A DNA stretch of 64,000 nucleotides from Arenibaculum pallidiluteum (GTDB lineage: Bacteria > Pseudomonadota > Alphaproteobacteria > Azospirillales > Azospirillaceae), in contig NZ_JAFIQU010000003.1 of the NCBI RefSeq assembly GCF_017355985.1, positions 45,884 through 109,883 of the forward strand, written 5' to 3'. Made by a program: the position numbers and the translations under genes. Of this stretch, positions 18,241-29,718 are shown piece by piece. Position 1 is the first letter of the stretch, and the number at the start of each line of letters is the position of its first letter. Under the pieces are notes generated by a model, which did no database searches, had not been told where the DNA came from, and saw only the letters and a program-made list of their open reading frames with translations.

Positions 18241-19082
18241 TGGGTCCTCCCTGCTTCCAGCGCCTCGAGGGCGAGTTGCCATTCGTGGGCGTCGACGCGG
18301 ATGAAGTGGTTCTTCTCGCGGGCCTCGAGGAACGGCACGCCGCATCCCATGCGGGTGTCGCAGACGATCATCCTGGGCTTCTGGGCCGCATGATTCCGGG
18401 CCGCGTCGAAGGCTGCGACGACGGCGTCCAGGTCGTTTCCGTCGACCCGCTGGACGAACCATCCGAACGCCTCGAGCTTGTCGACCAGCGGCTCGAAGGC
18501 CAGAACCTGGGTCGAGGGACCGTCGGCCTGCTGGTTGTTGACGTCGACGATCCCTATCAGGTTGTCGAGCTTCCAGTGGCCCGCCGACATGATGGCCTCC
18601 CAGACGGAGCCTTCATCGAGCTCGCCGTCGGAGAACAGGGTGTAGACGCGGGCGGCGGAGCTCTTGCGCCGGAGGCCCAGGCACATCCCGACGGCGATCG
18701 TCAGCCCCAGTCCGAGGGACCCGCCGGACATCTCCATGCCCGGCGTGTAGCTGGCCATGCCGGACATCGGAAGTCGGCTGCCGTCGCTTCCGTAGGTCTC
18801 GAGCTCCTCCTCGGGGATGATGCCGGCCTCGATCAGGGCCGCGTAGAGGGCGATGGCGTAGTGCCCGTTCGACAGCAGGAAGCGGTCGCGTTCCTCCCAG
18901 GCCGGATCCTCCGGCCGGTACCGCATGGCGTGGAAGTAGGAGACGGCCAGCACGTCGGCGATATCCAGCGCCTGGCCGATATAGCCCTGTCCCTGGACCT
19001 CGCCCATCTTGAGGGCGTTGCGGCGGATCCGGTACGCGCGTTCGGCAAGGTCGACTTTGTGGCCTAGGGGATTGGATTGCAT
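18237..19082 (-). CDS. Split transketolase, N-terminal (diphosphate-binding) subunit
   Basis: First half of the two-subunit transketolase; it binds the diphosphate of thiamine diphosphate and magnesium. The 281-residue protein shows LSNGHYAIALYAAL (the first active-site histidine region), GGSLGLGLTIAVGMCLGL and SDGELDEGSVWEA, followed by IVDVNNQQADG, the classic cofactor motif with acidic and asparagine metal ligands. ATG 19082 has GGAGAACACC upstream. It follows the SDR gene by 63 bp and overlaps the C subunit by four bases. Split transketolases of this kind serve sugar catabolism such as sulfoquinovose and apiose pathways; the local genes do not match either pathway completely. Confidence 0.92.
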   Translation of the reverse strand: MQSNPLGHKVDLAERAYRIRRNALKMGEVQGQGYIGQALDIADVLAVSYFHAMRYRPEDPAWEERDRFLLSNGHYAIALYAALIEAGIIPEEELETYGSDGSRLPMSGMASYTPGMEMSGGSLGLGLTIAVGMCLGLRRKSSAARVYTLFSDGELDEGSVWEAIMSAGHWKLDNLIGIVDVNNQQADGPSTQVLAFEPLVDKLEAFGWFVQRVDGNDLDAVVAAFDAARNHAAQKPRMIVCDTRMGCGVPFLEAREKNHFIRVDAHEWQLALEALEAGRTQ

Positions 19083-19145
19083 GGTGTTCTCCGGCGTCGT
19101 CGGCAGATCGGGGATTGCGGAGGGCGCCGCGTGGCGCCCGGCCGG

Positions 19146-19895
19146 TCAGTGGATCAGCATGCCGCCGTTGACATCGATCACCGCGCCGGTGGTGTAGGAG
19201 GACAGGTCGGACGCCAGGAAGAGGCAGGCGCGCGCCACGTCCTCGGCGTCGCCGAGCCGGTTCATGGGAATCCCCTTGAGGATCTCCTTCCTGAGGTCGT
19301 CGGTCAGCTTGCCGCCGGTGATGTCGGTCTGGATGAGGCCCGGGGTGATGGAGTTGACGCGGATGCCATCCGGGCCGAACTCGCGGGCCATGGCCTTGGC
19401 AAGGCCGAGGACACCCGCCTTCGCGGCGCTGTAGTGGGGGCCGCCGAAGATCCCGCCGCCACGCTGGGCGGACACGGAGGACATGCAGATGATCGACCCC
19501 GAGCGCTGGTCGCGCATGTGGGGAAGGGTGGCCTGGCTCATGTAGAGCGTGCCGCGGAGGTTCACGTCGAGCACCGCGTCGTAGTTCTCGGGAGCGATCT
19601 CCATGAACTTCAGCGGCTGCGTGATCCCTGCGTTGTTGACCAGGACATCCACGCGTCCGAACTCGCTGACGACGCGGTCGATGACGGCGGCGCAGGCACG
19701 TCTATCCGTCACGTCGCAGGCGAAGCCGCGGTGCGCTTCGCCCAGTTCGGCCGCGGCGCGGGCTGCCTGGTCTGCATCGAGGTCCAGGATGATCGCGCGG
19801 CCGCCATGCAGGGCGAAGAGCCTGGCCGTCGCCCGCCCGATGCCGCGCTGCGAGGCCGCACCGGTAATCACGCAGACCTTGTTGGAAAGCAGCAT
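19146..19895 (-). CDS. Short-chain dehydrogenase/reductase
   Basis: NAD(P)-dependent oxidoreductase of 249 residues, the first gene of the nine-gene operon. Classical SDR motifs are present: TGAASQRGIG at 11-20, NNAG, a catalytic serine in MSSVSAQ, and YSAAK with the tyrosine and lysine. The C-terminal half has PGLIQTDITGGK and the usual DVNGGM end. An aspartate in ILDLDADQAARA after the second strand suggests a preference for NAD. It probably oxidises a hydroxyl of the imported substrate to give the ketone needed by the transketolases; that role is inferred from position. ATG 19895 has AAGGAG upstream; an in-frame ATG ten codons earlier lacks one. The LysR regulator is divergent from it. Confidence 0.9.
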   Translation of the reverse strand: MLLSNKVCVITGAASQRGIGRATARLFALHGGRAIILDLDADQAARAAAELGEAHRGFACDVTDRRACAAVIDRVVSEFGRVDVLVNNAGITQPLKFMEIAPENYDAVLDVNLRGTLYMSQATLPHMRDQRSGSIICMSSVSAQRGGGIFGGPHYSAAKAGVLGLAKAMAREFGPDGIRVNSITPGLIQTDITGGKLTDDLRKEILKGIPMNRLGDAEDVARACLFLASDLSSYTTGAVIDVNGGMLIH

Positions 19896-19994
19896 GTCCA
19901 CTCCTTCGCAAGGAACGGGAGTCAAGGGTCTCCTGCGGGCGCGGCTTGCATTGCCGCTCCGGACGAGGACTTCCCGATTTTCGTGGTGGCGGCC

Positions 19995-20090
19995 GAACTA
20001 TTTGTTCAGCCGATCATGGACATTACGCTACGTTCTTGAGGTGAGACTGACAAATGAATAAGATCGCGCATTGATGAGGTAAATTCACCT
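19995..20090. promoter_or_regulatory. Candidate operators for the divergent LysR regulator
   Basis: The 205-bp gap between the operon and its LysR regulator contains GAAC-N5-GTTC at 19995-20007 and a near-palindrome AGGTAAATTCACCT at 20077-20090, which ends ten bases before the regulator start. LysR proteins bind short interrupted palindromes in such divergent gaps; the second site would suit autoregulation. The assignment is by position and symmetry only. Confidence 0.4.
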
Positions 20091-20100
20091 GTCCGGTGCG

Positions 20101-21042
20101 ATGCGGAACCGTGTCTCCATCAAAGCCATACAAGCGTTTGAGGCAGCCGCGCGCCTGAAATCCTTTGCGCTTGCAGCAGAGGAGCTGGTTGTTACCCCTT
20201 CGGCAGTAAGCCATCAGATAAAGGTTCTCGAGGAGCAGCTCGGACTTCGCCTGTTCCACCGGGTGCATCGCTCCGTGGTGCTGACCGAAGCAGGACGGCA
20301 ATACGCCGTGGAGATCACGGCGGCATTCGTGCGGATCGAAACCGCGACGCGGAACATAGCGACGGCCGGTGGCAGCACCGTGCTGACCGTGCACTCGACG
20401 CCGAGCTTTGCGACGCAATGGCTGATGCGGAGACTGGCGGGCTTCAACGAGCGTCACCCGGGAATCGACATCCGCCTGCATGCGACGCTGGAGCCGGTGG
20501 ATCTCGGTCAAAGCGTGGTTGACGTGGACATCCGCTACAATCCCGGGGCCCCGCCACCGGGCGTGGTGCTGATCCCGTTTCCGGACGATACGGTCGTGCC
20601 GATGTGCTCTCCGGAACTTGCCAAAGGGCTGAAGCCCATCCGGCGGCCTAGGGATCTCGGCCAGCACACGATGATCCATTCCGAGGTCACGATCCTCGGC
20701 TGGCGCGACTGGGCACGTCGCAACGGCAATGTGCGTCTGGATCTGGAACGGGGGCCCCGGTTCGACCGGTCCTTCATGGCGATCAGGGCTGCGGTCGACC
20801 GGCTCGGCGTCTGCCTCGACAGCCTTCTCCTCGCCGAGCAGGAGCTTCAAAGCGGGAAGCTGATCGTGCCCTTCTCCAGCATGGGAATGAACGTGACGGG
20901 CCACGGCTTCTACTGTCTGAAGGCCAAGGCCGACCTGCCCAAGATCAGGAGCTTTCGCGAGTGGCTTTTCGAGGAGCTCGCGGAGAGCGGCGCATGGCAG
21001 GAGAGCTTCATGGCGGATGTCGTGCGGAAGGCGGAATCCTGA
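20101..21042 (+). CDS. LysR-type transcriptional regulator, GcvA-like
   Basis: DNA-binding regulator of 313 residues, probably the activator or repressor of the divergent catabolic operon. The winged helix-turn-helix occupies about 6-65 with IQAFEAAARLKSFALAAEEL, TPSAVSHQIKVLEEQLG and LFHRVHRSVVLTEAG, the pattern of the GcvA subgroup. The rest is the periplasmic-binding-like effector domain, which would sense a pathway intermediate. No good ribosome site precedes ATG 20101, but the start fits the family. Possible operators lie just upstream, and divergent orientation with the target operon is typical for LysR genes. Confidence 0.93.
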   Translation: MRNRVSIKAIQAFEAAARLKSFALAAEELVVTPSAVSHQIKVLEEQLGLRLFHRVHRSVVLTEAGRQYAVEITAAFVRIETATRNIATAGGSTVLTVHSTPSFATQWLMRRLAGFNERHPGIDIRLHATLEPVDLGQSVVDVDIRYNPGAPPPGVVLIPFPDDTVVPMCSPELAKGLKPIRRPRDLGQHTMIHSEVTILGWRDWARRNGNVRLDLERGPRFDRSFMAIRAAVDRLGVCLDSLLLAEQELQSGKLIVPFSSMGMNVTGHGFYCLKAKADLPKIRSFREWLFEELAESGAWQESFMADVVRKAES

Positions 21043-21159
21043 GTGCGTACCCGCCTCGGTAGCTTCATGGCAGTGAGGCGCGCGGGTCACGGCATTGTTC
21101 CACCCGATCGGAGTATCGCCATGAGAGGTTCGCCCCCCGACAAAAGGAGAGGACCTCCC

Positions 21160-21627
21160 ATGAGAAAGATCCTGATCGCCGCCACCGTGACCCTGGCGCT
21201 GGCGGGCTGCCAGACGAACGGCTACGGGACGAAGCAAGCCGTGGGCACCCTGGGCGGCGCGGCCGCAGGCGGCCTCGCCGGCGCGCAGTTCGGCAAGGGC
21301 ACCGGCAACCTGGTCGCGACCGGCGCCGGCGTCCTGCTCGGCGCCTTCCTCGGCAGCGAGCTCGGCCAGTCGCTCGACCGCGCGGACCAGATGGCGGCGA
21401 CCCAGGCCGCATCGCAGGCCTATGCCGCCCCCATGGGCCAGACGATCTCCTGGCAGAACCCGCAGACCGGCAATTCCGGCACCATCACCCCCATTCGCGA
21501 GGGGCAGACCCAGACCGGCGCCTATTGCCGCGAGTTCCAGCAGACCATCAATGTCGGCGGCCGGATGGAGCAGGCCAATGGCCGCGCCTGCCGGCAGCAG
21601 GACGGCTCCTGGCAGATCGTGGGCTGA
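21160..21627 (+). CDS. 17-kDa antigen-like glycine-zipper lipoprotein
   Basis: Outer-membrane lipoprotein, 155 residues, of the glycine-zipper 2TM/rickettsial 17-kDa surface antigen group. The lipobox ALAGC puts the lipidated cysteine at 17. The central part GTLGGAAAGGLAGAQFGKG and a second half-zipper around LLGAFLGSELGQSLD are typical. The C-terminal domain (SWQNPQTGNSGTITP, YCREFQQTINVGGR, ACRQQDGSW) is the conserved beta-rich module of the family. ATG 21160 was chosen for the AAGGAGAGG just upstream and for the signal peptide; the frame is open further upstream without one. The exact role in the envelope is unknown. Confidence 0.92.
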   Translation: MRKILIAATVTLALAGCQTNGYGTKQAVGTLGGAAAGGLAGAQFGKGTGNLVATGAGVLLGAFLGSELGQSLDRADQMAATQAASQAYAAPMGQTISWQNPQTGNSGTITPIREGQTQTGAYCREFQQTINVGGRMEQANGRACRQQDGSWQIVG

Positions 21628-21815
21628 TCGCGGTCGGCTGACCCGGACAGGTTCCCGGTCCAGGCTCCTGGTCCGGGAGCCCGCCGTCCGGGCGGGGCCG
21701 CGGTTCCCGCGCCCGGGCCATCCGTCCGCGGCATTCGTGGAGCTTTCGAGGAAGACACGGAACGGAAACGCCCTGCGTCAGTTCTGTCGGAATGACAGCA
21801 GCAGAGGTTTCCATC

Positions 21816-21887
21816 ATGAACGTCTTCTACATCATCGGCGTCATCGTGGTCGTTCTGGCCGTGCTCAGCTTCCTCGGCCTGCGCTGA
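21816..21887 (+). CDS. 23-residue single-helix membrane peptide
   Basis: A tiny gene: ATG at 21816, AGAGG eight bases upstream, TGA at 21885-21887. The peptide is almost entirely one hydrophobic helix (MNVFYIIG, then VIVVVLAVLSFLG, then LR). Very similar short hydrophobic peptides are common in alphaproteobacterial genomes, so I consider this a real protein, but its function is unknown. A terminator-like hairpin follows at 21945. It lies between two lipoprotein genes. Confidence 0.6.
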   Translation: MNVFYIIGVIVVVLAVLSFLGLR

Positions 21888-21944
21888 GGCCTGGGCCCGG
21901 GCGCTCCGGCCGGGGAGTACGCGGCTGGAAAAAGCCGGGGATTG

Positions 21945-21969
21945 GGGGAGGACGGACGTCCTCCCCTTT
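21945..21969 (+). terminator. Intrinsic terminator
   Basis: A 9-bp perfect stem (GGGGAGGAC with its complement), four-base loop GGAC, followed by TTT. It ends the rightward lipoprotein/small-peptide transcript and separates it from the leftward lipoprotein at 22010. Confidence 0.75.
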
Positions 21970-22009
21970 CCGTATCCGGCTTCCGGGAAGCCGCCGGGGA
22001 GACCGGCGG

Positions 22010-22477
22010 TTAATACGGCAGGATCGCGAGATCCGCCGGCGATGCCAGCATGGCGGCGTAGAACGGCCCTCGCATCTCGGCGCAGTAGGCGGGCATCCCG
22101 ATCATGTTCATGCGCAGGGATTCACGGTTCGAGAGCACCGTATGCTCGGCGTCGAAGGCGGCCATGCCGCCGAGACGTGTCGCGACACCCTGCTGCGCGC
22201 TGCTGATGACCTGGGCGTTCCGGGCGACGAAGGCCGAATAGCGGCTGAAGGCGCTGGGATCCTGCCACATCGGCCCGCAGCCGAGGCCCGCCACCATCAG
22301 GCGGGTGTGGAGCAGCACGATCCGGCTCGCCGCGCCGGAATCCATGGCCTGTTCGGAGGCCAGGCCTGCGGTCGCCGATGGCTCCGCGCCGTCGCCGGCG
22401 CAGCCCGGCAGCAGGGTGGCGAGCATCAGGCCGGCGAGAAGGGTCCATTTCCGATCGGGACGGCGCGGGAAAGGCAT
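22010..22477 (-). CDS. Hypothetical lipoprotein
   Basis: Predicted lipoprotein of 155 residues with unknown function. The signal peptide has basic residues at 5-10, a hydrophobic stretch at 12-23 and the lipobox LLPGC with cysteine 26. The mature part is helical in character, with cysteines in GLGCGPMW and AYCAEM that could pair, and no known motif. ATG 22477 has CGGAGG six bases upstream; a longer in-frame start runs through the SOS promoter region and lacks a signal peptide. It is divergent from imuB, separated by 333 bp. Confidence 0.75.
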   Translation of the reverse strand: MPFPRRPDRKWTLLAGLMLATLLPGCAGDGAEPSATAGLASEQAMDSGAASRIVLLHTRLMVAGLGCGPMWQDPSAFSRYSAFVARNAQVISSAQQGVATRLGGMAAFDAEHTVLSNRESLRMNMIGMPAYCAEMRGPFYAAMLASPADLAILPY

Positions 22478-22754
22478 TCCGACCTCCGGGGCTGGGGGCC
22501 AGGAAAGGCTATCGCCGGGGCGCTGCGGCACGTGATGACAATGATGGGCCGGGCACCGGGAATCTCGCCGTAGCTCCTCTGCCGGGCCGCCTTCCCGATC
22601 CGTTTCAGGGCACGCCCGAGTCGGCCGGCCAGGCTGCGCGCAGCGGCAGGGACGCCCCTTCCCGGCGGGGGCGGAAGGGCTGCGGCCCCGGGTATTCCAT
22701 GCCTTGTGCAGGGCCTTGCGGGGAGGAGCCCTTGACTCCTGCCGCAACCCAGGC

Positions 22755-22769
22755 GTTCTTCTTTTGTTC
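22755..22769. promoter_or_regulatory. LexA-binding SOS box for imuB-dnaE2
   Basis: GTTC at 22755-22758 and GTTC at 22766-22769 are separated by exactly seven bases, matching the alphaproteobacterial LexA consensus GTTC-N7-GTTC. The site ends 41 bases before the imuB start codon, in the position of a promoter operator. imuB-dnaE2 cassettes are known LexA targets. The rest of the 333-bp gap (22478-22810) shows no gene. Confidence 0.85.
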
Positions 22770-22810
22770 CTTCAATCCCGGCGCTTGGGCCGGCACTCAG
22801 GGAGGCTCCG

Positions 22811-24333
22811 ATGGCGCGGCGCATCCTGGCCGTGTGGCTGCCCCGCCTGGCGACCGACAGGCTGGCCCGCCGGGGCGTTGCCGAGCGGGATGGGGGTGGG
22901 CATGGCCGGGAAGGGCGGCCGCTCGCCGCGGTGGCGGGGGTTCGCGGGCGCCGCCTGCTGACCGCCGTCGACGCGCTGGCCGAGCAGGCCGGGCTGGCCC
23001 CCGGCATGACGCTGGCGGATGCCCGCGCGGTCGAGCCCGGGCTGGTGGCCGTGGAGGCCGACCCGGCGGCAGACGCCCGCGCGCTCGACGGGCTCGCCGA
23101 CTGGTGTGGACGCTACACGCCCTGGGTGGGAACGGACCCGCCGGACGGGCTGGTGCTGGACGTCACCGGCTGCGCCCATCTCCTCGGCGGCGAGCCGGCC
23201 CTGCTGGACGACGTCGCCCGCCGGCTGCGGGCCTTCGGCTATGCCTGCCGGCTGGCGCTGGCCGACACGCCGGCGGCAGCGGCGGCCCTGGCGCGGTTCC
23301 ATCCCCGTGACGCCGTCCGCGCGCCGTCCGGGCGCGGGCGCGAGGCGCTGGCCCCGCTGCCGGTCGCGGCACTGCGCCTGGATGCCACGACCACCGCACT
23401 GCTGGGCCGGCTGGGCCTGCGGCGCATCGGCGATCTCTACCCGCTGCCGCGCCCCTCCCTGGCCGTGCGCCTGGGCGCGGCCGTGGTGCGCCGGCTCGAC
23501 CAGGCATTGGGCCTGGCGGCGGAACCCGTCTCGCCGCGCCGGCCGGTGCCGCCCCATGCGGCGCGCATGGCCTTCGCCGAGCCGATCTCGGAGCGTGCCT
23601 CCATGGATGCGGCGCTCACCGGCCTCCTGGCCCGGCTCTGCGCCGGGCTGGAGCGGGCGGGGCAGGGCGCACGCCTCCTGGAGCTCTGCTTCTTCCGCAT
23701 GGACGGGCGCGTCGAGCGGGCCCGCATCGGGACGGCCCGCCCGGTGCGCGATCCCGGCCATCTGGCCCGCCTCTTCGCCGAGAAGCTGGAGCGGCTGGAT
23801 CCCGGGCCCGGCTTCGAGGCGGCGTCCCTGCTGGCCGAGGCCGAGCCCCTGGTCCCGAGCCAGGGCGGGCTGGCGGCGCCGGGCCTGGCCGATCCCGGCA
23901 TGCCGCCGGCGCTGGCCGAGCTGGTGGACCGGCTGGGAAACCGGCTGGGGCCGGACGGGGTGCAGCGCCTGCTGCCGCGCGAGAGCTGGTGGCCCGAGCG
24001 CGCGGTCGAACCCGCGCCCGCCCTGGCCCGGCCGACGGCCGCGGCTCCCTGGCCCGTCGACCGGCCGCGGCCGGTGCGCCTGCTGGCCGTGCCGGAGCCC
24101 ATCCTGGCCACCGCCCTGGTGCCCGACGACCCACCGGTGATGTTCCGCTGGCGCGAGGCGTTGCACCGGGTGTCCCGGGCCGACGGGCCGGAGCGGATCG
24201 AGCCCGAATGGTGGCGCGCGCTGACCGAGCCGCGGGACTACTACCGGGTCGAGGACGAGGCGGGGTGCCGCTTCTGGCTGTTCCGCACGGGGTTCGACCG
24301 AACGGCGCGCTGGTTCCTGCACGGAGTGTTCCC

Positions 24334-24337
<4 letters not shown>
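22811..24337 (+). CDS. imuB: ImuB, catalytically inactive Y-family polymerase homologue
   Basis: Accessory factor of the ImuB-DnaE2 mutasome; it links the DnaE2 polymerase to the beta clamp during SOS mutagenesis. The 508-residue protein begins with RRILAVWLPRLATDRLARRG, the ImuB start in which the catalytic aspartate of Y-family polymerases is replaced. It continues with the fingers/palm-like region (GLVLDVTGCAHLLGGE, LADTPAAAAALARF, LGLRRIGDLYPLPR) and a C-terminal little-finger-like part. ATG 22811 has AGGGAGG seven bases upstream. An SOS box lies 41 bp upstream. imuB and dnaE2 overlap by four bases (GTGA). The usual imuA gene is absent from this locus. Confidence 0.95.
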
Positions 24338-27558
<3,221 letters not shown>

Positions 27559-27603
27559 GCGCCGCCCAGTCCCTCAGTCCTTTGTCCCTCAGTACCCCGT
27601 CTC

Positions 27604-29385
27604 TCAGCGCCCCGTCCCGGCCAGGGGCTGGGAAGCCTCGGACCCGCCCCGCGCGAGGCCGGAGGCCAGCAGCAGGTTCCGCAGCATGCCCAGCGCCTGC
27701 TTGCGCTCGGCCTCGGTCCTGAAGCGCTTCAGGAAGGACGATACGAATTCCTGGCCCGCGAGGGCACGTCCGATGGTCTCGACGGCCATGGACCGCGCCC
27801 GTCCCTCGGGCAGCGGACAGGCCCCGCACAGCCTGATCAGGGTAACGACCCGTTCGGAATAGCTGCGGTTCGCGGCGCCCATCACATCGGTGCGCAGGAG
27901 CTCCAGCAGCGCCGCGTCGAGCTCGTCCTGGAGCCGCGCCTTCGAGCCGGGATCGATGGTGGCCGCCGTTACCTCGCGGTGCAGCTCGGCCAGCAGCGGA
28001 ACCGCCGCCGCACGCTCCCGGACGGAGCCCGTGACGTCCCGGACGGAGCCCGTGATGTCCCGGACGGAGCCTGCGCCCTCGCGGATCAGGTCCTCGACCG
28101 AGCAGGTGCCCTGCGCGAATTCCAGGAGCTTCGCCTTGGCGGCAGCGAAGGGGATCCGGTCGGCAAGCCGGATCAGGGACCGGAAGCGCTCGGAGGCCGA
28201 GCGGCAGCCGTCGAGCCAGCCATGAACGGCCTCGGGGGTGATGGCCCGCAGGGCCCGCCGCTCGAGCAGCTCGGCCAGCTCCGCATCCTCGCCGAGAGGA
28301 GGGCTGCCCTGCAGCGCCGTGCGGATCTCCGCCAGCGCCTCGACCTCCATCGCGAGGGAAGCTCCCGCCCGCAGCGGCCCGCCGCCGCCGATCTCGATGG
28401 CGACGCGGCGGCGGATCGCCGAGCGCGTGCGCGGCGCCAGGCCCATGCCGATCAGGGTCGCGAGCGTCGCCAGGGTCGGACGCTCGCGTCCGCGGTCCGT
28501 CTCGCCGGCGTTCAGGGCGACCAGCGTGCGGATCTGGGTCTCGCGGTCCGATCCCCGCCCGGCAAGCTCCGCCGGGGCGCCGCGGCCTGCCACGATCTCA
28601 GCCGCCACCATGTCCAGCGGCGCGAGGTCCCGGGGCGGCAGGTCCGCGGAGACCAGGGCGCCGATCCGCTCGGCCCGTTCGAGCCAGCCCTTGCAGGACG
28701 CCAGCCAGCCGGCGAGCGCGCGGAGCTGCGCCGCACGCAGCCGGGCCGGGGATAGTTGGGACGCCGGCAGCCGCGCCGACAGCCCCGCGCAGAAGGCGCC
28801 CCAGCCGACCTCGTCCAGGGGCACGGACGGCTCGGCCCGCGCCTCGGCCGTCATCTCGGCCAGGGCGGAATCGCACAGGGCCAGCAGGTCCTTGAAACGC
28901 TTCTGCACCGGGGTGCCGCTCTCCCGGACCTGGGCGACCGCGACCTTCTGGGCGGCTCCCTGCAGCACGACCCCGGCCTCGGCTAGGCGGCGCGCATGCG
29001 CCTCGGAATGCAGCAGCTCGACTGGGGTCAGCGCGCTCTCGGCGAGCCATCTGGCGAGGGCCTGGGCCACGGAATTGCGGCCACGGTCCTCGCGCAGGTC
29101 GGCCAGATCCTGACAGACCTCCTCGGTCCCCGGTAGAACCAGCGGCGTTCCGGCATCGATGGCCGCCGTTCCCGAGGACCAGCGGCGCAGGACCGTCCGC
29201 ACCTCGTGTCCGTAGGACGGAAAGGCCTCGCAGCGCACCACCTGCACCGCCTCGCCGACACCGTCCAGCCCCGCCTGGTCCGCGGCCGCCATGGCCGAGG
29301 CCATGTCGTCCTCCCGGCGCGCGACGAGCCAGTAGGCGCCGTGGAAGGTCTGGACCTCGAAGTGGTGCGCCGAGGTGTCCGTCAT
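27604..29385 (-). CDS. Hypothetical protein, 593 residues, with internal heptapeptide repeat
   Basis: I do not recognise a family. The protein is alanine-, leucine- and arginine-rich, predicted mostly helical, with no signal peptide or membrane segment. It begins FEVQTFHGAYWLVARREDD. Around residue 440 it has three tandem copies of GSVRDIT/GSVRDVT/GSVRE, encoded by a 21-bp DNA repeat. The last 130 residues (RTDVMGAANRSYSERVVTLI, LPEGRARSMAVETIG, FVSSFLKRF) look like a separate helical domain. GC3 and codon use match the neighbours and the frame is long and clean, so it is a real gene. The start ATG 29385 has no good ribosome site. It is convergent with dnaE2. Confidence 0.8.
   Translation of the reverse strand: MTDTSAHHFEVQTFHGAYWLVARREDDMASAMAAADQAGLDGVGEAVQVVRCEAFPSYGHEVRTVLRRWSSGTAAIDAGTPLVLPGTEEVCQDLADLREDRGRNSVAQALARWLAESALTPVELLHSEAHARRLAEAGVVLQGAAQKVAVAQVRESGTPVQKRFKDLLALCDSALAEMTAEARAEPSVPLDEVGWGAFCAGLSARLPASQLSPARLRAAQLRALAGWLASCKGWLERAERIGALVSADLPPRDLAPLDMVAAEIVAGRGAPAELAGRGSDRETQIRTLVALNAGETDRGRERPTLATLATLIGMGLAPRTRSAIRRRVAIEIGGGGPLRAGASLAMEVEALAEIRTALQGSPPLGEDAELAELLERRALRAITPEAVHGWLDGCRSASERFRSLIRLADRIPFAAAKAKLLEFAQGTCSVEDLIREGAGSVRDITGSVRDVTGSVRERAAAVPLLAELHREVTAATIDPGSKARLQDELDAALLELLRTDVMGAANRSYSERVVTLIRLCGACPLPEGRARSMAVETIGRALAGQEFVSSFLKRFRTEAERKQALGMLRNLLLASGLARGGSEASQPLAGTGR
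28017..28073 (-). repeat. 21-bp tandem repeat, about 2.7 copies
   Basis: Units start at 28017, 28038 and 28059 with the shared core CCCGGACGGAGCC. They are in frame and give the repeated heptapeptide GSVRD(I/V)T on the minus strand. The first two units differ at one base, so copy number may vary between strains. Confidence 0.9.
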
Positions 29386-29510
29386 GATCGATGCCGCGCG
29401 ACGCGTCCCTTTGGATTGGACGGGATTGGTAGCGGCCTTGACCCTTTCGATGCAACTCCATAGGCTGAGGACGTTGAAGCCAGCCGACGCGAGAACGCGG
29501 AGGAGTTGTG

Positions 29511-29696
29511 ATGGACATCAGTTCGGCCGTTTCGGCGGCAGGCGACCTGCGGGGTTTCGACCCAAAGGCGCAGCTAGTCATGGTGGGGCTGAAATCCGCG
29601 ATGCAGCAGCAGGCGGTCGAGGCCCAGGCGGTCATGACCGTCATGCAGAGCGCCCGCGACTCGGGGCGCGGCCAGATCGTCGACATGACCGTCTGA
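29511..29696 (+). CDS. Small YjfB-like protein (putative motility protein)
   Basis: A 61-residue protein starting MDISSAVSAAGDL, with a helix VMVGLKSAMQQQAVEAQAVM and an end GQIVDMTV. The pattern (MDIS start, then L/I-K-x-A-M-x-x-Q-A-x-x-A) resembles the YjfB family, found as short proteins in flagellated bacteria. ATG 29511 has GGAGGAG eight bases upstream, a strong site. It stands alone between two leftward genes; no flagellar gene is nearby. Family assignment is tentative, but that it is a gene is likely. Confidence 0.6.
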   Translation: MDISSAVSAAGDLRGFDPKAQLVMVGLKSAMQQQAVEAQAVMTVMQSARDSGRGQIVDMTV

Positions 29697-29718
29697 GCCG
29701 CCGCGGCGTGGCCGGGGG

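Noticed and set aside
27559-27603. Short CCCTCAGT repeats between dnaE2 and the next gene
   Set aside because: Only about three imperfect copies in 45 bases; not enough for a feature.
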